64,000 bases of DNA from CAWAND01 sp963783335 (GCA_963783335.1 CAWAND010000009.1:1-64000); one strand, 5' to 3'; positions 1 through 9,860 are shown, counted from the first letter of the stretch. Translations and numbers: made by a program. The notes: generated by a model not told the origin, from the sequence alone.

Positions 1-423
1 TGTGCGATGTTCGCTGGCTTTGGCCATCAGGGCCAAAGCGGCTGGCACGGTGAGCGCCACACCAACGCCCTGGACCATTCGGATGAAGATCAGGTGGACA
101 TACTGGGTGGCCAGCGTGTACGAAAGGGTGCCCACGCCCATCACGAACAGCCCGATCAGGATGAAGGGTTTGCGCCGAGTCATGCGGTCAGATATGGCTC
201 CGGTGAGGGGTTGCAGCCCGGAGAAGAGCAAACCGTAGAGCGAAATCAGGATCCCGACCAGGACTGAATTCGGGACGGATGCCAGCAGCGGCGAAGGCAG
301 TTTGGCGACGTACAGGGGGATGGCGATGAATAGGATGCTGTTTCCGAGTGCATCCGACATACGCGCAATCGATAGGGCCAGGACAATCCGATTGGCGCCC
401 AGGCTGTTGGCCAGTCTATCCAA
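1..423 (-). CDS. MFS drug-efflux-type transporter, N-terminal part (cut by window edge)
   Basis: The reading frame stays open from a TTG codon at 423 to the window edge (141 codons). The TTG follows a GGGAGG ribosome site by 8 bases. The product contains LSIARMSDALGNSILFIAI, the loop GAISDRMTRRKPFIL (the MFS motif between helices 2 and 3) and a motif C-like stretch QGVGVALTVPAALAL, so it covers roughly the first four or five helices of a 12-helix major facilitator. It is closely similar to the complete transporter just upstream on the same strand, including the TTG start and the first residues, so the two are tandem duplicates. The substrate is not evident; drug or sugar efflux is the usual role of this subgroup. 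Confidence 0.85.
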   Translation of the reverse strand, partial: MDRLANSLGANRIVLALSIARMSDALGNSILFIAIPLYVAKLPSPLLASVPNSVLVGILISLYGLLFSGLQPLTGAISDRMTRRKPFILIGLFVMGVGTLSYTLATQYVHLIFIRMVQGVGVALTVPAALALMAKASEHRT

Positions 424-452
424 AACAAGGTCCTCCCAGGGGGAAATCAAAC

Positions 453-479
453 GGGGAAGGGTATCTGAGCACCTTCCCC
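453..479 (-). terminator. Hairpin between the two MFS genes
   Basis: An 8-base inverted repeat, GGGGAAGG and CCTTCCCC, encloses an 11-base loop. It lies after the stop of the 625-1854 transporter and just before the next MFS gene. Read on the minus strand it is followed only by an interrupted T-rich stretch, so it is a weak intrinsic terminator or an attenuating hairpin. Confidence 0.4.
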
Positions 480-624
480 GCGAAAAGAGCGACACCCAAT
501 TATAAACGACATCATCAATGATATAGGGAAGGAGCTGTCCGGCATGGATGCTAGGGCGCCGTCTCAAGCTGATTTCGGGCCAAGCAAGCAACATGCGGGG
601 CGCTGCCCGGACGGTGCAGGAGGG

Positions 625-1854
625 CTAGGCGGCCGAGCTTGAGGGAGCGGTTTGGCGAGAGACGGTCTCCGGCACGAAATGTCTCACGATCCACACGCCG
701 GCAAGACACGCGGCCCCGCCGACGAAGAATGGAAGTTCGAATGAGTGGACAGCCAGGATCCCGGCCAACAGGGGTCCGATGGCGATCCCGAATCCAAAAC
801 CCATCGACAGCAAACTCATCTGCTGCCCCTCGCCCCCAGCTCTTGAAAGATCGCCAGCCAGCGCAAATCCGGGTGCTGCAATGGCAGCCGAGGCCAGACC
901 CTGAAAGGCGCGCATGCCTGTGAGCTGCAATGTCGACGTGGCGAAGCCCAGCAGTGCGGTGGCCGGAGCCATCACGATCAGGCCGGTGATGAGCAGCGGC
1001 TTGCGGCCGATGCGATCGGAGAGCCGGCCGAGTGGAATCTGGAAAATCAAGCGCGAGAAGGTAAGGGCGCTGAATGCGATTCCAAACCCGAAGGCGGTCT
1101 GATTCAGGCGCGCATTGAATTCGTTCTCCAACGTCGTCATCATGGAGAAGGCGCTCGCCATGAAGAACATGGCTGTGCCAAGCGAAATCATGGCCGATGA
1201 GAAGATTTCGGGATTGAAGATTCTCAATGGTTTTGCCCGGTTGAGGCTGACATCCTTCGTCGGCTCGTTGACCAAGACGCGTACCAGGACCATCGCCAGC
1301 AGAAGGAAACCCGTACCGGTGAAGAAGACTGCGTTGAAGCCATACGCGACTTGAAGGTATCCACCGACGAGCGGACCAATGGCGAAACCGATCATCCGAA
1401 AAGTCGTGTAGATGCCCATGGCGCTCCCACGAGTTTCCTTGCGCGTCGAGGTAGCCAGAAGGGCGAGAGAGGCGGGGACGGTCAGCGCCACGCCCACGCC
1501 CTGGATGGCTCGGATGAAGAGCAAGTCGAGATAGCGGACGGCGAAGGCAAAAGCAAAGGTGCCCATCGCCATCAAGAGCAGCCCGGCCAGGATGAAAGGC
1601 ATCCGCCGAGACATCCGGTCGGAAAGGGCTCCTGTGAGTGGCTGGAGCGCCGAATTGAATATGCCGTAAAGAGAGATGAGGATTCCTACCAGGAGTGGTT
1701 GTGGGACATCGGGAAGGAGCGGAGACGGAATCTGAGCCACGAAAAGGGGGATGGCGATGAAGAGGATACTGTTGCCCAACGCATCCGACATTCTGGCGAT
1801 GGATAGTGCAAGGACCACGCGGTTGGCCCCAAGGTTTTCGATGGCTCGATCCAA
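625..1854 (-). CDS. MFS transporter (multidrug or sugar efflux type)
   Basis: This is a complete 409-residue major facilitator predicted to have 12 membrane helices. It carries the loop GALSDRMSRRMPFILAG between helices 2 and 3 and a motif C-like QGVGVALTVPASLALLA. A second cytoplasmic loop in the other half, GRLSDRIGRKPLLITG, is the usual internal repeat. I chose the TTG at 1854 because an AAGGGA site precedes it by 7 bases and the neighbouring paralogue starts at the same residue (LDR..ENLGANRVVLALS). It runs divergently from glmS and lies upstream of the second MFS copy. The transported compound cannot be told from sequence. Confidence 0.9.
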   Translation of the reverse strand: MDRAIENLGANRVVLALSIARMSDALGNSILFIAIPLFVAQIPSPLLPDVPQPLLVGILISLYGIFNSALQPLTGALSDRMSRRMPFILAGLLLMAMGTFAFAFAVRYLDLLFIRAIQGVGVALTVPASLALLATSTRKETRGSAMGIYTTFRMIGFAIGPLVGGYLQVAYGFNAVFFTGTGFLLLAMVLVRVLVNEPTKDVSLNRAKPLRIFNPEIFSSAMISLGTAMFFMASAFSMMTTLENEFNARLNQTAFGFGIAFSALTFSRLIFQIPLGRLSDRIGRKPLLITGLIVMAPATALLGFATSTLQLTGMRAFQGLASAAIAAPGFALAGDLSRAGGEGQQMSLLSMGFGFGIAIGPLLAGILAVHSFELPFFVGGAACLAGVWIVRHFVPETVSRQTAPSSSAA

Positions 1855-1995
1855 TGATCGGTCCCTTCTTCGATGCAGCGGATGGGGCAAGGCGTTGATC
1901 CGCTGGGAGCGCCAGCAACGGGGCATTATATCCGATCTGCATGCCCATGCCGGTCTGGAGAGGATGCCCGCGCCCCATCCAGCACCATGCTCTCC

Positions 1996-2024
1996 TGTTT
2001 CAACAGTTCGCTAGAAGGTATAAT
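1996..2024 (+). promoter_or_regulatory. Probable promoter of the glmS leader
   Basis: A perfect TATAAT lies at 2019-2024. The -35 region is poor (TGTTTC at 17 bases). The predicted transcript would begin near 2031, about 60 bases before the ribozyme cleavage site. No other good -10 box is apparent between the MFS start and glmS. Confidence 0.4.
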
Positions 2025-2084
2025 CGACCTGCTTATCCGCTTTGATCAGGAGGTGGCAGCGAGCGTAAATTTGGCTGTGGGAGA

Positions 2085-2300
2085 GGCTAGCGCATGGCCC
2101 CATCTTCGGGTGGGGAGACGAGGTCGAGGGTTCCTTGCCGCAAGGTGAGGCCAACCCCTCCAGAAGGTCAAGCCTGCTGGAGGGGGAAAATCGAAGGATC
2201 AGCGGATGCCCTCCGGGCGAGCCACCGCCCGAGCACTTTCCCCCAAACTGAAACCCCGTGAGCAATGTGGCCCAGCAATGGGCCCCCCAAAGTCTCGGGG
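2085..2300 (+). ncRNA. glmS ribozyme-riboswitch in the glmS leader
   Basis: The leader of glmS holds the core elements of the self-cleaving glmS ribozyme in the correct order. The cleavage-site segment AGCGC puts the cut between 2089 and 2090. A hairpin at 2098-2115 (CCCCATC, TTCG loop, GGTGGGG) fits P2. Next come the invariant GACGAGG (2117-2123), AATCGAA (2189-2195) and GCGGATG (2202-2208), with GGAGGG at 2179-2184 pairing to CCCTCC at 2209-2214, then a GGGCG/CGCCC hairpin at 2215-2230. Between GACGAGG and the GGAGGG strand there is an extra segment of about 55 bases with its own hairpins, longer than in textbook examples. In known cases glucosamine-6-phosphate acts as the cofactor for cleavage and lowers glmS expression. 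The 3' limit is approximate. Confidence 0.82.
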
Positions 2301-2344
2301 AGTGGCAGGTTCAGGTCCTATTCAAACCAATCTTGGAGGATTCC

Positions 2345-4189
2345 ATGTGTGGAATCGTGGGGTATGTCGGCGCGAAGGACGCGACGCCGATTATCTATGA
2401 CGGTCTCAAGCGGTTGGAGTACAGGGGATATGATTCCGCCGGAGTGGCGGTTATCCAGAATGGCAAGATCGAAATCCGGCGAGACGCCGGCAAGCTGGAA
2501 AATCTCGGGAGGCTGCTGGAAAGCCAACCGCTGACCGGGCGGGTGGGCATCGGCCATACCCGCTGGGCGACTCACGGCGAGCCCAATGCACGCAATGCCC
2601 ATCCCCATCTCGGAGCCTCCGGACAGGTCGTCGTTGTCCACAACGGGATCGTTGAGAACTTCATCAGCCTCAAGGAAGAACTCTCTGCGGAAGGTGTCAA
2701 GTTTCAGTCTGACACCGACACGGAGATCATCGTCCAGTTGGTCGACCGCTACATGGGGGCCGGCCAGAGTCTGGATGAGGCCGCTCGCCAAGCCATCGCC
2801 CACCTGGAGGGCGCCCACGGGATCGTCCTCATGTCGCTGAGAGAACCGGAAACGATTGTCGCTGCCAGGGTTGGGAACGCCGGCGGCGTGGTCATCGGCG
2901 TCGGCCAAGGAGAGATGTTCGTGGCCTCCGATCTGCCGGCCATCTTGGAACACACTCGCACCGTGGCGTTCCTGGAGCCGGAGCAGATGGCGGTGGTGAC
3001 GCCGGATGGGTTTGAGATTCGGTCTCTTGCGGATGGTGCCCAAGTGGCCCCCGATATCCAGACTGTGGCTTGGGATCCCGTTTCGGCTGAGAAAGGCGAG
3101 TACAAGCATTTCATGCTCAAGGAGATCCATGAGCAAGTACGCTCCTTAACCGACACGCTGGCCGGACGGGTTGATTTTGAGTCCGGAAAGGTTGTTTTGC
3201 CACAGCTCAATCTGGACGCGGAAACTGCTCGTGCCATCGAACGCATCGTGATCGTGGCCTGCGGCACAGCCGCCCATGCCGGTATGGTAGGCAAAGTGCT
3301 TATCGAGCGCCTGGCTGGCTTGCCGGTCGAAGTCGACATCGCATCTGAGTTCCGCTATCGGGAACCGTTGGTGGATGAGAAGACGGTCGTGTTGGCCATC
3401 AGCCAGAGCGGAGAGACGGCCGATACATTGGCCGCCATGGCGGAAGCCAGAGCGCGAGGCGCCAAGTTGTGGAGCATCGTCAACGCCATCGGTTCTCAGG
3501 CGATGCGGCTTGCCGACGGAGCGATTGGGATGCAGGTCGGGCCGGAGATCAGCGTCGCCTCCACCAAGGCCTTTACCGCACCCCTGGTCGACCTTTACAT
3601 GCTGGGAGTCCTACTTGGGGAGTTGCGCGGCTATCTCCCGCCTGACGAGCGGCGACAGCGTGTCCAAGATCTGCGATTGGTTCCGGACCTGGTGAGCCAA
3701 TGCCTGGATCACGAGAGCGAAGTTGTCGCTTTGGCTGCGCGAATGAAGGATGTAGAGAATTGTCTCTACCTGGGCCGCGGAATTCAGATGCCGATCGCCC
3801 ATGAAGGCGCGCTGAAGTTGAAGGAAATCTCCTATGTTCATGCTGAAGCCTATCCGGCGGGAGAAATGAAGCACGGGCCCATCGCCTTGATTGATCGCCG
3901 AATGCCAGTCATCACGCTCGCTCCGCGCGACCCATGGTACGAGAAGATGCTCAGCCAAATCGAACAGGCGAAGGCGCGAGGTGGCATGGTGGTGGCACTG
4001 GCCACGGAAGGCGATGACCGGCTACCGGATATCGCCGACCATATCCTGTGGGTGCCAGATGCCCCGTGGATGTTGGGGCCAGTCCTGACCACCATCCCGC
4101 TCCAGCTCTTGGCCTACCACATCGCGGTCATGCGCGGTGCCGATGTCGATCAGCCCCGCAACCTGGCGAAGAGTGTGACGGTGGAGTAG
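2345..4189 (+). CDS. glmS: Glutamine--fructose-6-phosphate aminotransferase (isomerizing)
   Basis: The 614-residue enzyme makes glucosamine-6-phosphate from fructose-6-phosphate and glutamine, the first step to UDP-GlcNAc for peptidoglycan. The start at 2345 is set by GGAGG five bases upstream and by the required N-terminal Cys after Met removal (MCGIVGYVG). The glutaminase domain (about 1-220) has HTRWATHGEP. Two SIS sugar-isomerase domains follow, with ISQSGETADT, SVASTKAFTAPL and the C-terminal PRNLAKSVTVE. Length matches the family (about 610). It sits alone behind the ribozyme leader, which implies feedback by its product. Confidence 0.97.
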   Translation: MCGIVGYVGAKDATPIIYDGLKRLEYRGYDSAGVAVIQNGKIEIRRDAGKLENLGRLLESQPLTGRVGIGHTRWATHGEPNARNAHPHLGASGQVVVVHNGIVENFISLKEELSAEGVKFQSDTDTEIIVQLVDRYMGAGQSLDEAARQAIAHLEGAHGIVLMSLREPETIVAARVGNAGGVVIGVGQGEMFVASDLPAILEHTRTVAFLEPEQMAVVTPDGFEIRSLADGAQVAPDIQTVAWDPVSAEKGEYKHFMLKEIHEQVRSLTDTLAGRVDFESGKVVLPQLNLDAETARAIERIVIVACGTAAHAGMVGKVLIERLAGLPVEVDIASEFRYREPLVDEKTVVLAISQSGETADTLAAMAEARARGAKLWSIVNAIGSQAMRLADGAIGMQVGPEISVASTKAFTAPLVDLYMLGVLLGELRGYLPPDERRQRVQDLRLVPDLVSQCLDHESEVVALAARMKDVENCLYLGRGIQMPIAHEGALKLKEISYVHAEAYPAGEMKHGPIALIDRRMPVITLAPRDPWYEKMLSQIEQAKARGGMVVALATEGDDRLPDIADHILWVPDAPWMLGPVLTTIPLQLLAYHIAVMRGADVDQPRNLAKSVTVE

Positions 4190-4401
4190 ACGCCTGAATC
4201 TGGTCAGCGCCTCTTTCGGTGGTCCGAGTTACTTAGTATATTAAGGTACAGTGGCTGAGCGGCCAGAACACCCTTCTCGCCTACGCGTGCACATTCATTC
4301 CTCTGTGGCCGCGAATTGTGCGTAGGTGAAGTGTTTCTGATCCCACATGTTTGACAGCTCAGCGTAGGAAAATCAAAATCCGAATGGCGTGAGGCGGTCC
4401 C

Positions 4402-6319
4402 ATGAAATGTCCCAATTGCTCACACAACAACCGGCCGGAAGCGAAGTTCTGTGAGAACTGTGGGCAGCCGCTTGAACGCGTCTGCCCGAATTGCCACACC
4501 CCCGTCAGCCCTGACGCCAAGTTCTGTCACAATTGCGGCTTTCAAATGACAGGCACAGAAGCAGAAGCGCGGCCGGCAGAGCCCACTCGCAGCCAATCCC
4601 TTGACGCACTTCGGCGGAGCGCACCTGAAGCCATGGCCGGCAAGATTCTGGCCGAACGAGACCGAATGCAGGGCGAACGGAAGCTCGTGACGGCGCTGTT
4701 TGCCGACATCGTGGGTTCGACGTCGTTGGCCGAAGGGATGGATCCCGAGGATTGGCGTGAGATTGTCGGTGGAGCCCATCAGAGAAGTCAGCCAGGCCAT
4801 CTACCGATACGAAGGGACGATCGCTCAACTTCTCGGTGACGGAGTGCTCGCCTTTTTTGGGGCGCCCTTGGCCCATGAAGACGATCCCGAACGAGCCATT
4901 CGCGCCGGACTGAACCTGCTGGATGGCATCGCCAGCTACGCCAAAGACCTCAAGCAAGCTGGACGGGTGGAAGATTTTCAAGTGCGCGTCGGTCTCAACA
5001 CCGGTCTGGTGGTGGTCGGGGACATTGGTACCGACTTACACATGGAATACCTGGCGGTTGGCGACACCGTCAACCTGGCCGCTCGAATTCAATCTGCCGC
5101 CGAGCCCGGGGAGCTCTTGGTGACGCAGAGTACCTATAAGTTGGCGATGGGGCTGTTCGAGTTTGAAGATCAAGGCGAGATCGAGGTCAAGGGCAAGGCT
5201 GAACCGATCCACGTCTTCAGGGCGGTCAAAGAGAGCCACGGTGCCGTTCGCCGGCGCGGCATCAGTGGCCTTGATTCTCCGCTTGTCGGCCGATCTCGAG
5301 AATTCGCTACGCTCAATCAGACGATCGAAGAAGTCGGCCGCGGAAACGGTTCGATCGTCTCTTTGGTGGCCGAGGCTGGCTTGGGCAAGTCGCGGCTGAT
5401 CGCAGAATGGCGGCGAGCAGTCATCAATTCGGGGGCCATTCAGGCGGACCATTGGTTCGAGGGCCGCTGCGTGTCCTATGGCGCCAGCATGGCCCATCAC
5501 CTGAGCACAGATTTGATCCGATCGTTGATTGATGCACCACCCGGTACGTCGATGGATGCGACCCGTACCGCGCTCAGGACCCGGTTGGAAGCCTTGCTGG
5601 GTGACGAACTGTCTGATGTCTATCCCTTTATCGCTCACCTTCTGGGTTTGGAGCTGGAAGACGACATGGCGGCCCGGGTGAAGTATCTGGAAGGGCAGGC
5701 GCTGCAGGCAAAGTATGTCACGGCATTCCAAGAGATGCTGCGGCGTATGGCGACGGACCAGCCGACAGTGATGATATGCGAGGACATCCACTGGGCTGAC
5801 CCGTCATCAGTTGAGCTCGGTCTGCAGGTCATGCCAATTGTCCCCGAGATACCCCTGGTCGTGGTTCTGGTGTCCCGTCCTGATAAGGAGTCGCCGGGTT
5901 GGCGCATGGTCGAACTGGCTCGCGAGGTGGCCGGTGCAGGGGCGCTCGAGCTGCATCTGGCACCTCTTACCGAACAGGACAGCCGCCAACTGGTAAGCAA
6001 CCTGCTCAATGTCGAAGCCCTACCGGATGATGTGCGCGCCATGATCCTGAGCAAAGCCGAAGGCAACCCCTTCTTTGTTGAAGAGGTGATTCGCATGTTG
6101 ATCGATCAGGGTCAGATCACGTCGGAGGACGGAGGCTGGACGGTGGCCGGGGACCTGGAGTCACTTGATATTCCCGATACCCTGCAAGGCGTGCTGATGG
6201 CCCGCATTGACCGACTGCCTGATGATGCCAAACGTACCCTCCAAGTGGCGGCGGTGATTGGTCGGCAGTTCCGGGCCAGCATCCTGGAAGAAGTCCTCAA
6301 GGAGATCGACCAACAGTGA
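4402..6319 (+). CDS. Zinc-ribbon / class III nucleotide cyclase / STAND-type ATPase (one frame break)
   Basis: With one extra A removed at about 4785, this reads as 638 residues. Two zinc ribbons (CPNC..CENC and CPNC..CHNC) fill residues 1-46. A class III cyclase domain follows, with metal-binding Asp in FADIVGST (about 102), a second Asp in LLGDGVLAFFG (about 146) and the VNLAARIQ Asn/Arg segment. The ATPase has Walker A EAGLGKSRL (about 325) and Walker B ICEDIHWAD (about 458). Uncorrected, it splits into 4402-4839 and an out-of-frame continuation, with the break between the two metal Asp residues. The protein stops where single-chain homologues continue into the winged-helix/TPR part; here that part begins the next gene, whose GTG overlaps this TGA by four bases. 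The product (cAMP or cGMP) is not certain. Confidence 0.85.
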
Positions 6320-8085
6320 ATCTGGACTCCCGCCTGTCAGCCCTCGAGGCGCGAGGGCTGATTCGGAGCGTAGGACAACCGGGGGAGGGCGAATTCCTCT
6401 TTCGTCACACACTTTTCCAGGAGACTGCATACCGATCCCTTTTGCGGGGCGAGCGAACTGAACTGCACCGTTCGGTAGCCGGCATCTTAGAGAAGCTGCA
6501 CGTCGACGATGAGGACTCAGTCGCGCCGATCCTCGCCTACCATTTCAAACAGGCCGGCGATGAACAGCGGGCCTTGCGCTATTTCACCCTGGCCGCCAAA
6601 GCGGCAGCCAAGGTCTACGCCAATCAGGAGGCCATCGAGCACTATCAACAGGCGATTGATCTGGCGCTGCGCGTGGCGCCGGAACCGGACCGCCTGGTTG
6701 AACTCTACACGGGCTGCGGCAGACTGCATGAACTCATGGGGGATTTCGATGGGGCAATCAGGGTCTATGATGTCATGCAGGCCAAGTCGCGGGCGCTGAA
6801 CTTGCCGATCCTGGAGGTCAAGGCGCGCGTGGCGCGCGACACGCTCTACAGCTCGCCATCAGCGGTGAACGATACTCGAAAAGCCATGCAGAGTGGGCAA
6901 GCTACGCTCGCTATGGCTCGCGAGCTGGGTGACGAGGAGGCCGAAGCCCACTCACTCTGGAATTTGATGCTGGCGGGCTTCTTCAGCGGCCAAGGCAAGG
7001 TGTCGCGAGAGTATGGCGAGCAGGCACTGACCCTGGCCCAGCGCATCGGAGACAGACAACTTGAAGCGTTCATCATGAATGACCTGGCCCGATCCAATCT
7101 GTTTTCGGATGGCCTGCAAGCGCGCGGGTTCGAGTTGGCCGAAAGCGCAGTGCAGCTGTGGAAAGAACTCGACAATATTCCCATGCTGACCGACGGACTG
7201 AGCGGACTGGCCATGTTCGCCTCATATTCGGGGGATTACCGCAAGGCAGTCGAACTGTCGGAGCAAGCCCTGGCGATGAGCGAAGAGATCGACCATCCCT
7301 GGGGAAAAGCCTACAGCCAGTATGTGATGAGCATGGCGTACATGGAAATGGGCGACTACATGCAGACCATGCGCACCGGCGATGAAGCTCTTCGCTGGTC
7401 CGAAGTGGCGGGGTTCGTCGTGCCACAAGTGGCCATTCGCGCTCTCCAGGCCTGGGTTCTGAAAGACCTTGGGCGACCCGATGAGGCGGAGGAAATCGCC
7501 CGGGTGGCGACCGAATGTGCCAAGACATCCCTGCCTATGTGGACCGCCATGGGCTTGGCGATGGAGGTGTTGCTGGACCTTTCGCGATCTGAGCCGCCGG
7601 GGTCGGGAAGATTCGGCGAGTTGCTGGATCTGTTGAGCGACCCGGAAAGGCAGGTCTTCCCGGTGGCGGAGATATATGGTCGCTTTGCCGAGGCCAGCTA
7701 CTTTCTCGCGACGGGTGAGTACAAGAGCGTGCTCGACACCACCGAGCGGATCACATCCCTTCAAACGCGTCTCAATTCCACGAGTTTCAAAGTGGATTCC
7801 CTTATGGTCCGGGGAAGAGCGGCCCGTTCGCTAGGAATGGTTGAGGACGGATGGTCGGCGCTTGAAGGGGCGAGAGATTTGGCCGAGAAGACTGGGGCGG
7901 GGCGCACGCTTTGGCGAGTTCTTCATCTCATGCGTCAGTGGGCCGCTGAAGATGGTCGGCCAGAGGCAGCCGAATTGAAAGCCCTGGCCCGAAAAGCACT
8001 CGGGCCCGTGGTGGAGCCGCTTAAGGATGAGTGGCGCGGGACGTTCTTGGCGACGCCTGATGCGGCCGAGGTATGGTCGGCATGA
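6316..8085 (+). CDS. TPR-repeat protein, array unit 1 (C-terminal module of cyclase-STAND family)
   Basis: The 589-residue product begins at a GTG that overlaps the previous stop (GTGA), so its translation is probably coupled. Residues 1-60 match the segment that normally follows the STAND ATPase lid (LEARGLIRSV, then FRHTLFQETAYRSLLR with FRHT at 29-32). The rest is a long run of helical TPR-like repeats (for example ALRYFTLAAKAAAKVYANQEA and AIEHYQQAIDLALRV). No catalytic motif is visible; such TPR arrays are usually ligand- or partner-sensing scaffolds. Two paralogues of 592 and 595 residues follow directly, with the same organisation. Confidence 0.85.
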   Translation: MNLDSRLSALEARGLIRSVGQPGEGEFLFRHTLFQETAYRSLLRGERTELHRSVAGILEKLHVDDEDSVAPILAYHFKQAGDEQRALRYFTLAAKAAAKVYANQEAIEHYQQAIDLALRVAPEPDRLVELYTGCGRLHELMGDFDGAIRVYDVMQAKSRALNLPILEVKARVARDTLYSSPSAVNDTRKAMQSGQATLAMARELGDEEAEAHSLWNLMLAGFFSGQGKVSREYGEQALTLAQRIGDRQLEAFIMNDLARSNLFSDGLQARGFELAESAVQLWKELDNIPMLTDGLSGLAMFASYSGDYRKAVELSEQALAMSEEIDHPWGKAYSQYVMSMAYMEMGDYMQTMRTGDEALRWSEVAGFVVPQVAIRALQAWVLKDLGRPDEAEEIARVATECAKTSLPMWTAMGLAMEVLLDLSRSEPPGSGRFGELLDLLSDPERQVFPVAEIYGRFAEASYFLATGEYKSVLDTTERITSLQTRLNSTSFKVDSLMVRGRAARSLGMVEDGWSALEGARDLAEKTGAGRTLWRVLHLMRQWAAEDGRPEAAELKALARKALGPVVEPLKDEWRGTFLATPDAAEVWSA

Positions 8086-9860
8086 GCGATTTGCGCGGCA
8101 CGCTCGACAGGCTTGTTGCAGCAAGCTTGCTTCGGAAGGTGCTCACGGAAGCTGATCCTGCCTACAAATTCCGCCACACGCTCGATCAACAAACGGCCTA
8201 TCATTCCCTGCTTCGAAAAGATCGTGAATTAATTCACAAAGTCGTCGGCTTATCGATTGAACGCGACACGACTGCCGATATGGGGACTCTGGCGCCTGTC
8301 CTGGCGGAACATTTCTCAGTCGCCGGGGATGATCATCGGGCTCTGAAGTACTACATGATGGCTGGCGACGAAGCGACCCGCGTCTACGCGCACACCGAAG
8401 CCCTCACGTACTATCAGAAGGCTTTGGCAACCGCTGAAGAAGCGAAGGTGGCGGGTGAGATCCTGCGAGAGTTGTACCTTCGCCGAGGGCGGACCCTGGA
8501 GCTGACCGGTGAGTATGAGGGCGCCTTGGAAAACTATCGCCAGTTGGAGCACCTTGGGAAGACCCAGGGCGATATCAGCCTTGAGTTGGCGGGGCTGACC
8601 CGGCAGACCATACTGCTGGTGGCGCCATCGGCGGTGGCCGATCCCAAAGCCGGAGAAGAGCTGGCGATGAAATTGTTGGAGCTGGCCGCTTCGGCCGAAG
8701 ACCGGGAAGCTGAAGCTCGGGGGCACTGGAGTCTGCTGCTGGCCAGTATCTACAGTGGCAGAATGGAGCGCGCCATTGCGGAGGGAAAGAAGGCCCTAAA
8801 GCTCGCCCGGGAGCTTGGGCTTGATGAACTCGAGGCGTACATCCTGAATGACATGGCCGGACCATACATGCTCATGGGTGGGCCAGACCAAGCACGCGCA
8901 GTCCTCGATTCAGCCATTGAAATCTGGCAGCGCATTGGCAATCTCCCCATGTTGGTGGATTCCCTTGGGAACCTCAACAGCAGCCTTATCTACTCAGGTG
9001 AATTCGACAGAGCGCTGGAAAACTCAAAACAAGCGGGTGAAATAGCGGATCGGATTGACAATCCATGGGCGAAGGCTTTCAGCCTTTTTCTGATCGAGCT
9101 GGTTCATGCTGAGCAAGGGAATTTCGATCAGGCCATGTCAACCTGTGAGAAGCAGATTCGCTGGGGGAAGCAGGCCGGTTTCAAGATACCCGAGGTGTAC
9201 AGCAACGCATTCATGGCATGGATCTATGCCTACCTGGGTGCGTTCGAGCTGGCCGAACCTTGCCTCGAGGAATCCGCAAGAGTCGGACCGCAGTTGGGCG
9301 AGATGTGGGGGCTGCTCCCCGTTTGCGTGAGCATTCTGGTGAATCTGAAGAAGGGAGAACTCAAGGACTCGGATTCGGCCATCCTGGAGCAGGCCGTTGA
9401 CGAGGAAACCAACCGCGGCTTGATGAATTCTCCCGTCGGTCCCTATTGGTGGCTCACACACGGGGAAGATGCCTTGGCGCGTGGCCGGTTAGATGCAGGG
9501 ATCGAAAGCTTGATTGTGGTCGTCGAGCGGGAGCGGGCCTCCGACTTCCATGTGATGCTGGCGGATGTCTTCGAGCTGTTGGCCCGGTTGTATCGGGCAG
9601 CAGGCGATCGCCAAGCGGCTTACAAAGCCCTCGACCAGGCCGAGGAAGAAGCCGCTTTTCTCTCATCCCGCCGCATGCTCTGGGTTATCCATGCGGAGCG
9701 GGCTTTGTGGATGGAGGAGAACGGAGACGCCGTGGCTGCCGCGGCGGAGAGGCAGCGTGCACGGCCGGACTTCGAATATGTCGCCAATCATATAGGTAAT
9801 GAGTCGCTCAAGAAAACGTTCATGGATTCAGCCTGGGTCCAAGGATTGAAACTAGGGTGA
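8082..9860 (+). CDS. TPR-repeat protein, array unit 2
   Basis: The 592-residue paralogue of the preceding gene starts at an ATG that overlaps the upstream TGA by four bases (ATGA). The first 33 residues align position for position with the units on either side (RLVAASLLRKV, then FRHTLDQQTAYHSLLR with FRHT at 30-33). TPR-like helices follow, such as ALKYYMMAGDEATRVYAHTE and ALTYYQKALATAEEA. There is no signal peptide or membrane helix, so it is cytoplasmic. An in-frame ATG nine bases upstream is possible, but the ATGA start fits the pattern of the array. Confidence 0.83.
   Translation: MSDLRGTLDRLVAASLLRKVLTEADPAYKFRHTLDQQTAYHSLLRKDRELIHKVVGLSIERDTTADMGTLAPVLAEHFSVAGDDHRALKYYMMAGDEATRVYAHTEALTYYQKALATAEEAKVAGEILRELYLRRGRTLELTGEYEGALENYRQLEHLGKTQGDISLELAGLTRQTILLVAPSAVADPKAGEELAMKLLELAASAEDREAEARGHWSLLLASIYSGRMERAIAEGKKALKLARELGLDELEAYILNDMAGPYMLMGGPDQARAVLDSAIEIWQRIGNLPMLVDSLGNLNSSLIYSGEFDRALENSKQAGEIADRIDNPWAKAFSLFLIELVHAEQGNFDQAMSTCEKQIRWGKQAGFKIPEVYSNAFMAWIYAYLGAFELAEPCLEESARVGPQLGEMWGLLPVCVSILVNLKKGELKDSDSAILEQAVDEETNRGLMNSPVGPYWWLTHGEDALARGRLDAGIESLIVVVERERASDFHVMLADVFELLARLYRAAGDRQAAYKALDQAEEEAAFLSSRRMLWVIHAERALWMEENGDAVAAAAERQRARPDFEYVANHIGNESLKKTFMDSAWVQGLKLG

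Noticed and set aside
551..1978. Long antisense or alternate-frame open frames, for example 551-1978 (-), 40885-42093 (-), 42424-43989 (-), 48433-49503 (+) and 62423-63601 (-)
   Set aside because: Each lies on top of a gene with clear domain motifs. They arise from the codon bias of GC-rich genes and have no ribosome site or recognisable fold.
4785..4786. Programmed ribosomal frameshifting in the cyclase gene and the other broken genes
   Set aside because: No slippery heptamer or stimulatory hairpin stands out, the sites share no sequence, and all are explained by a single extra base in a short homopolymer. A tRNA shows the same defect.
8223..8238. CGTGA-N6-TCACA palindrome
   Set aside because: It lies inside the second TPR gene, far from any start, and is explained by coding sequence; one mismatch makes chance plausible.
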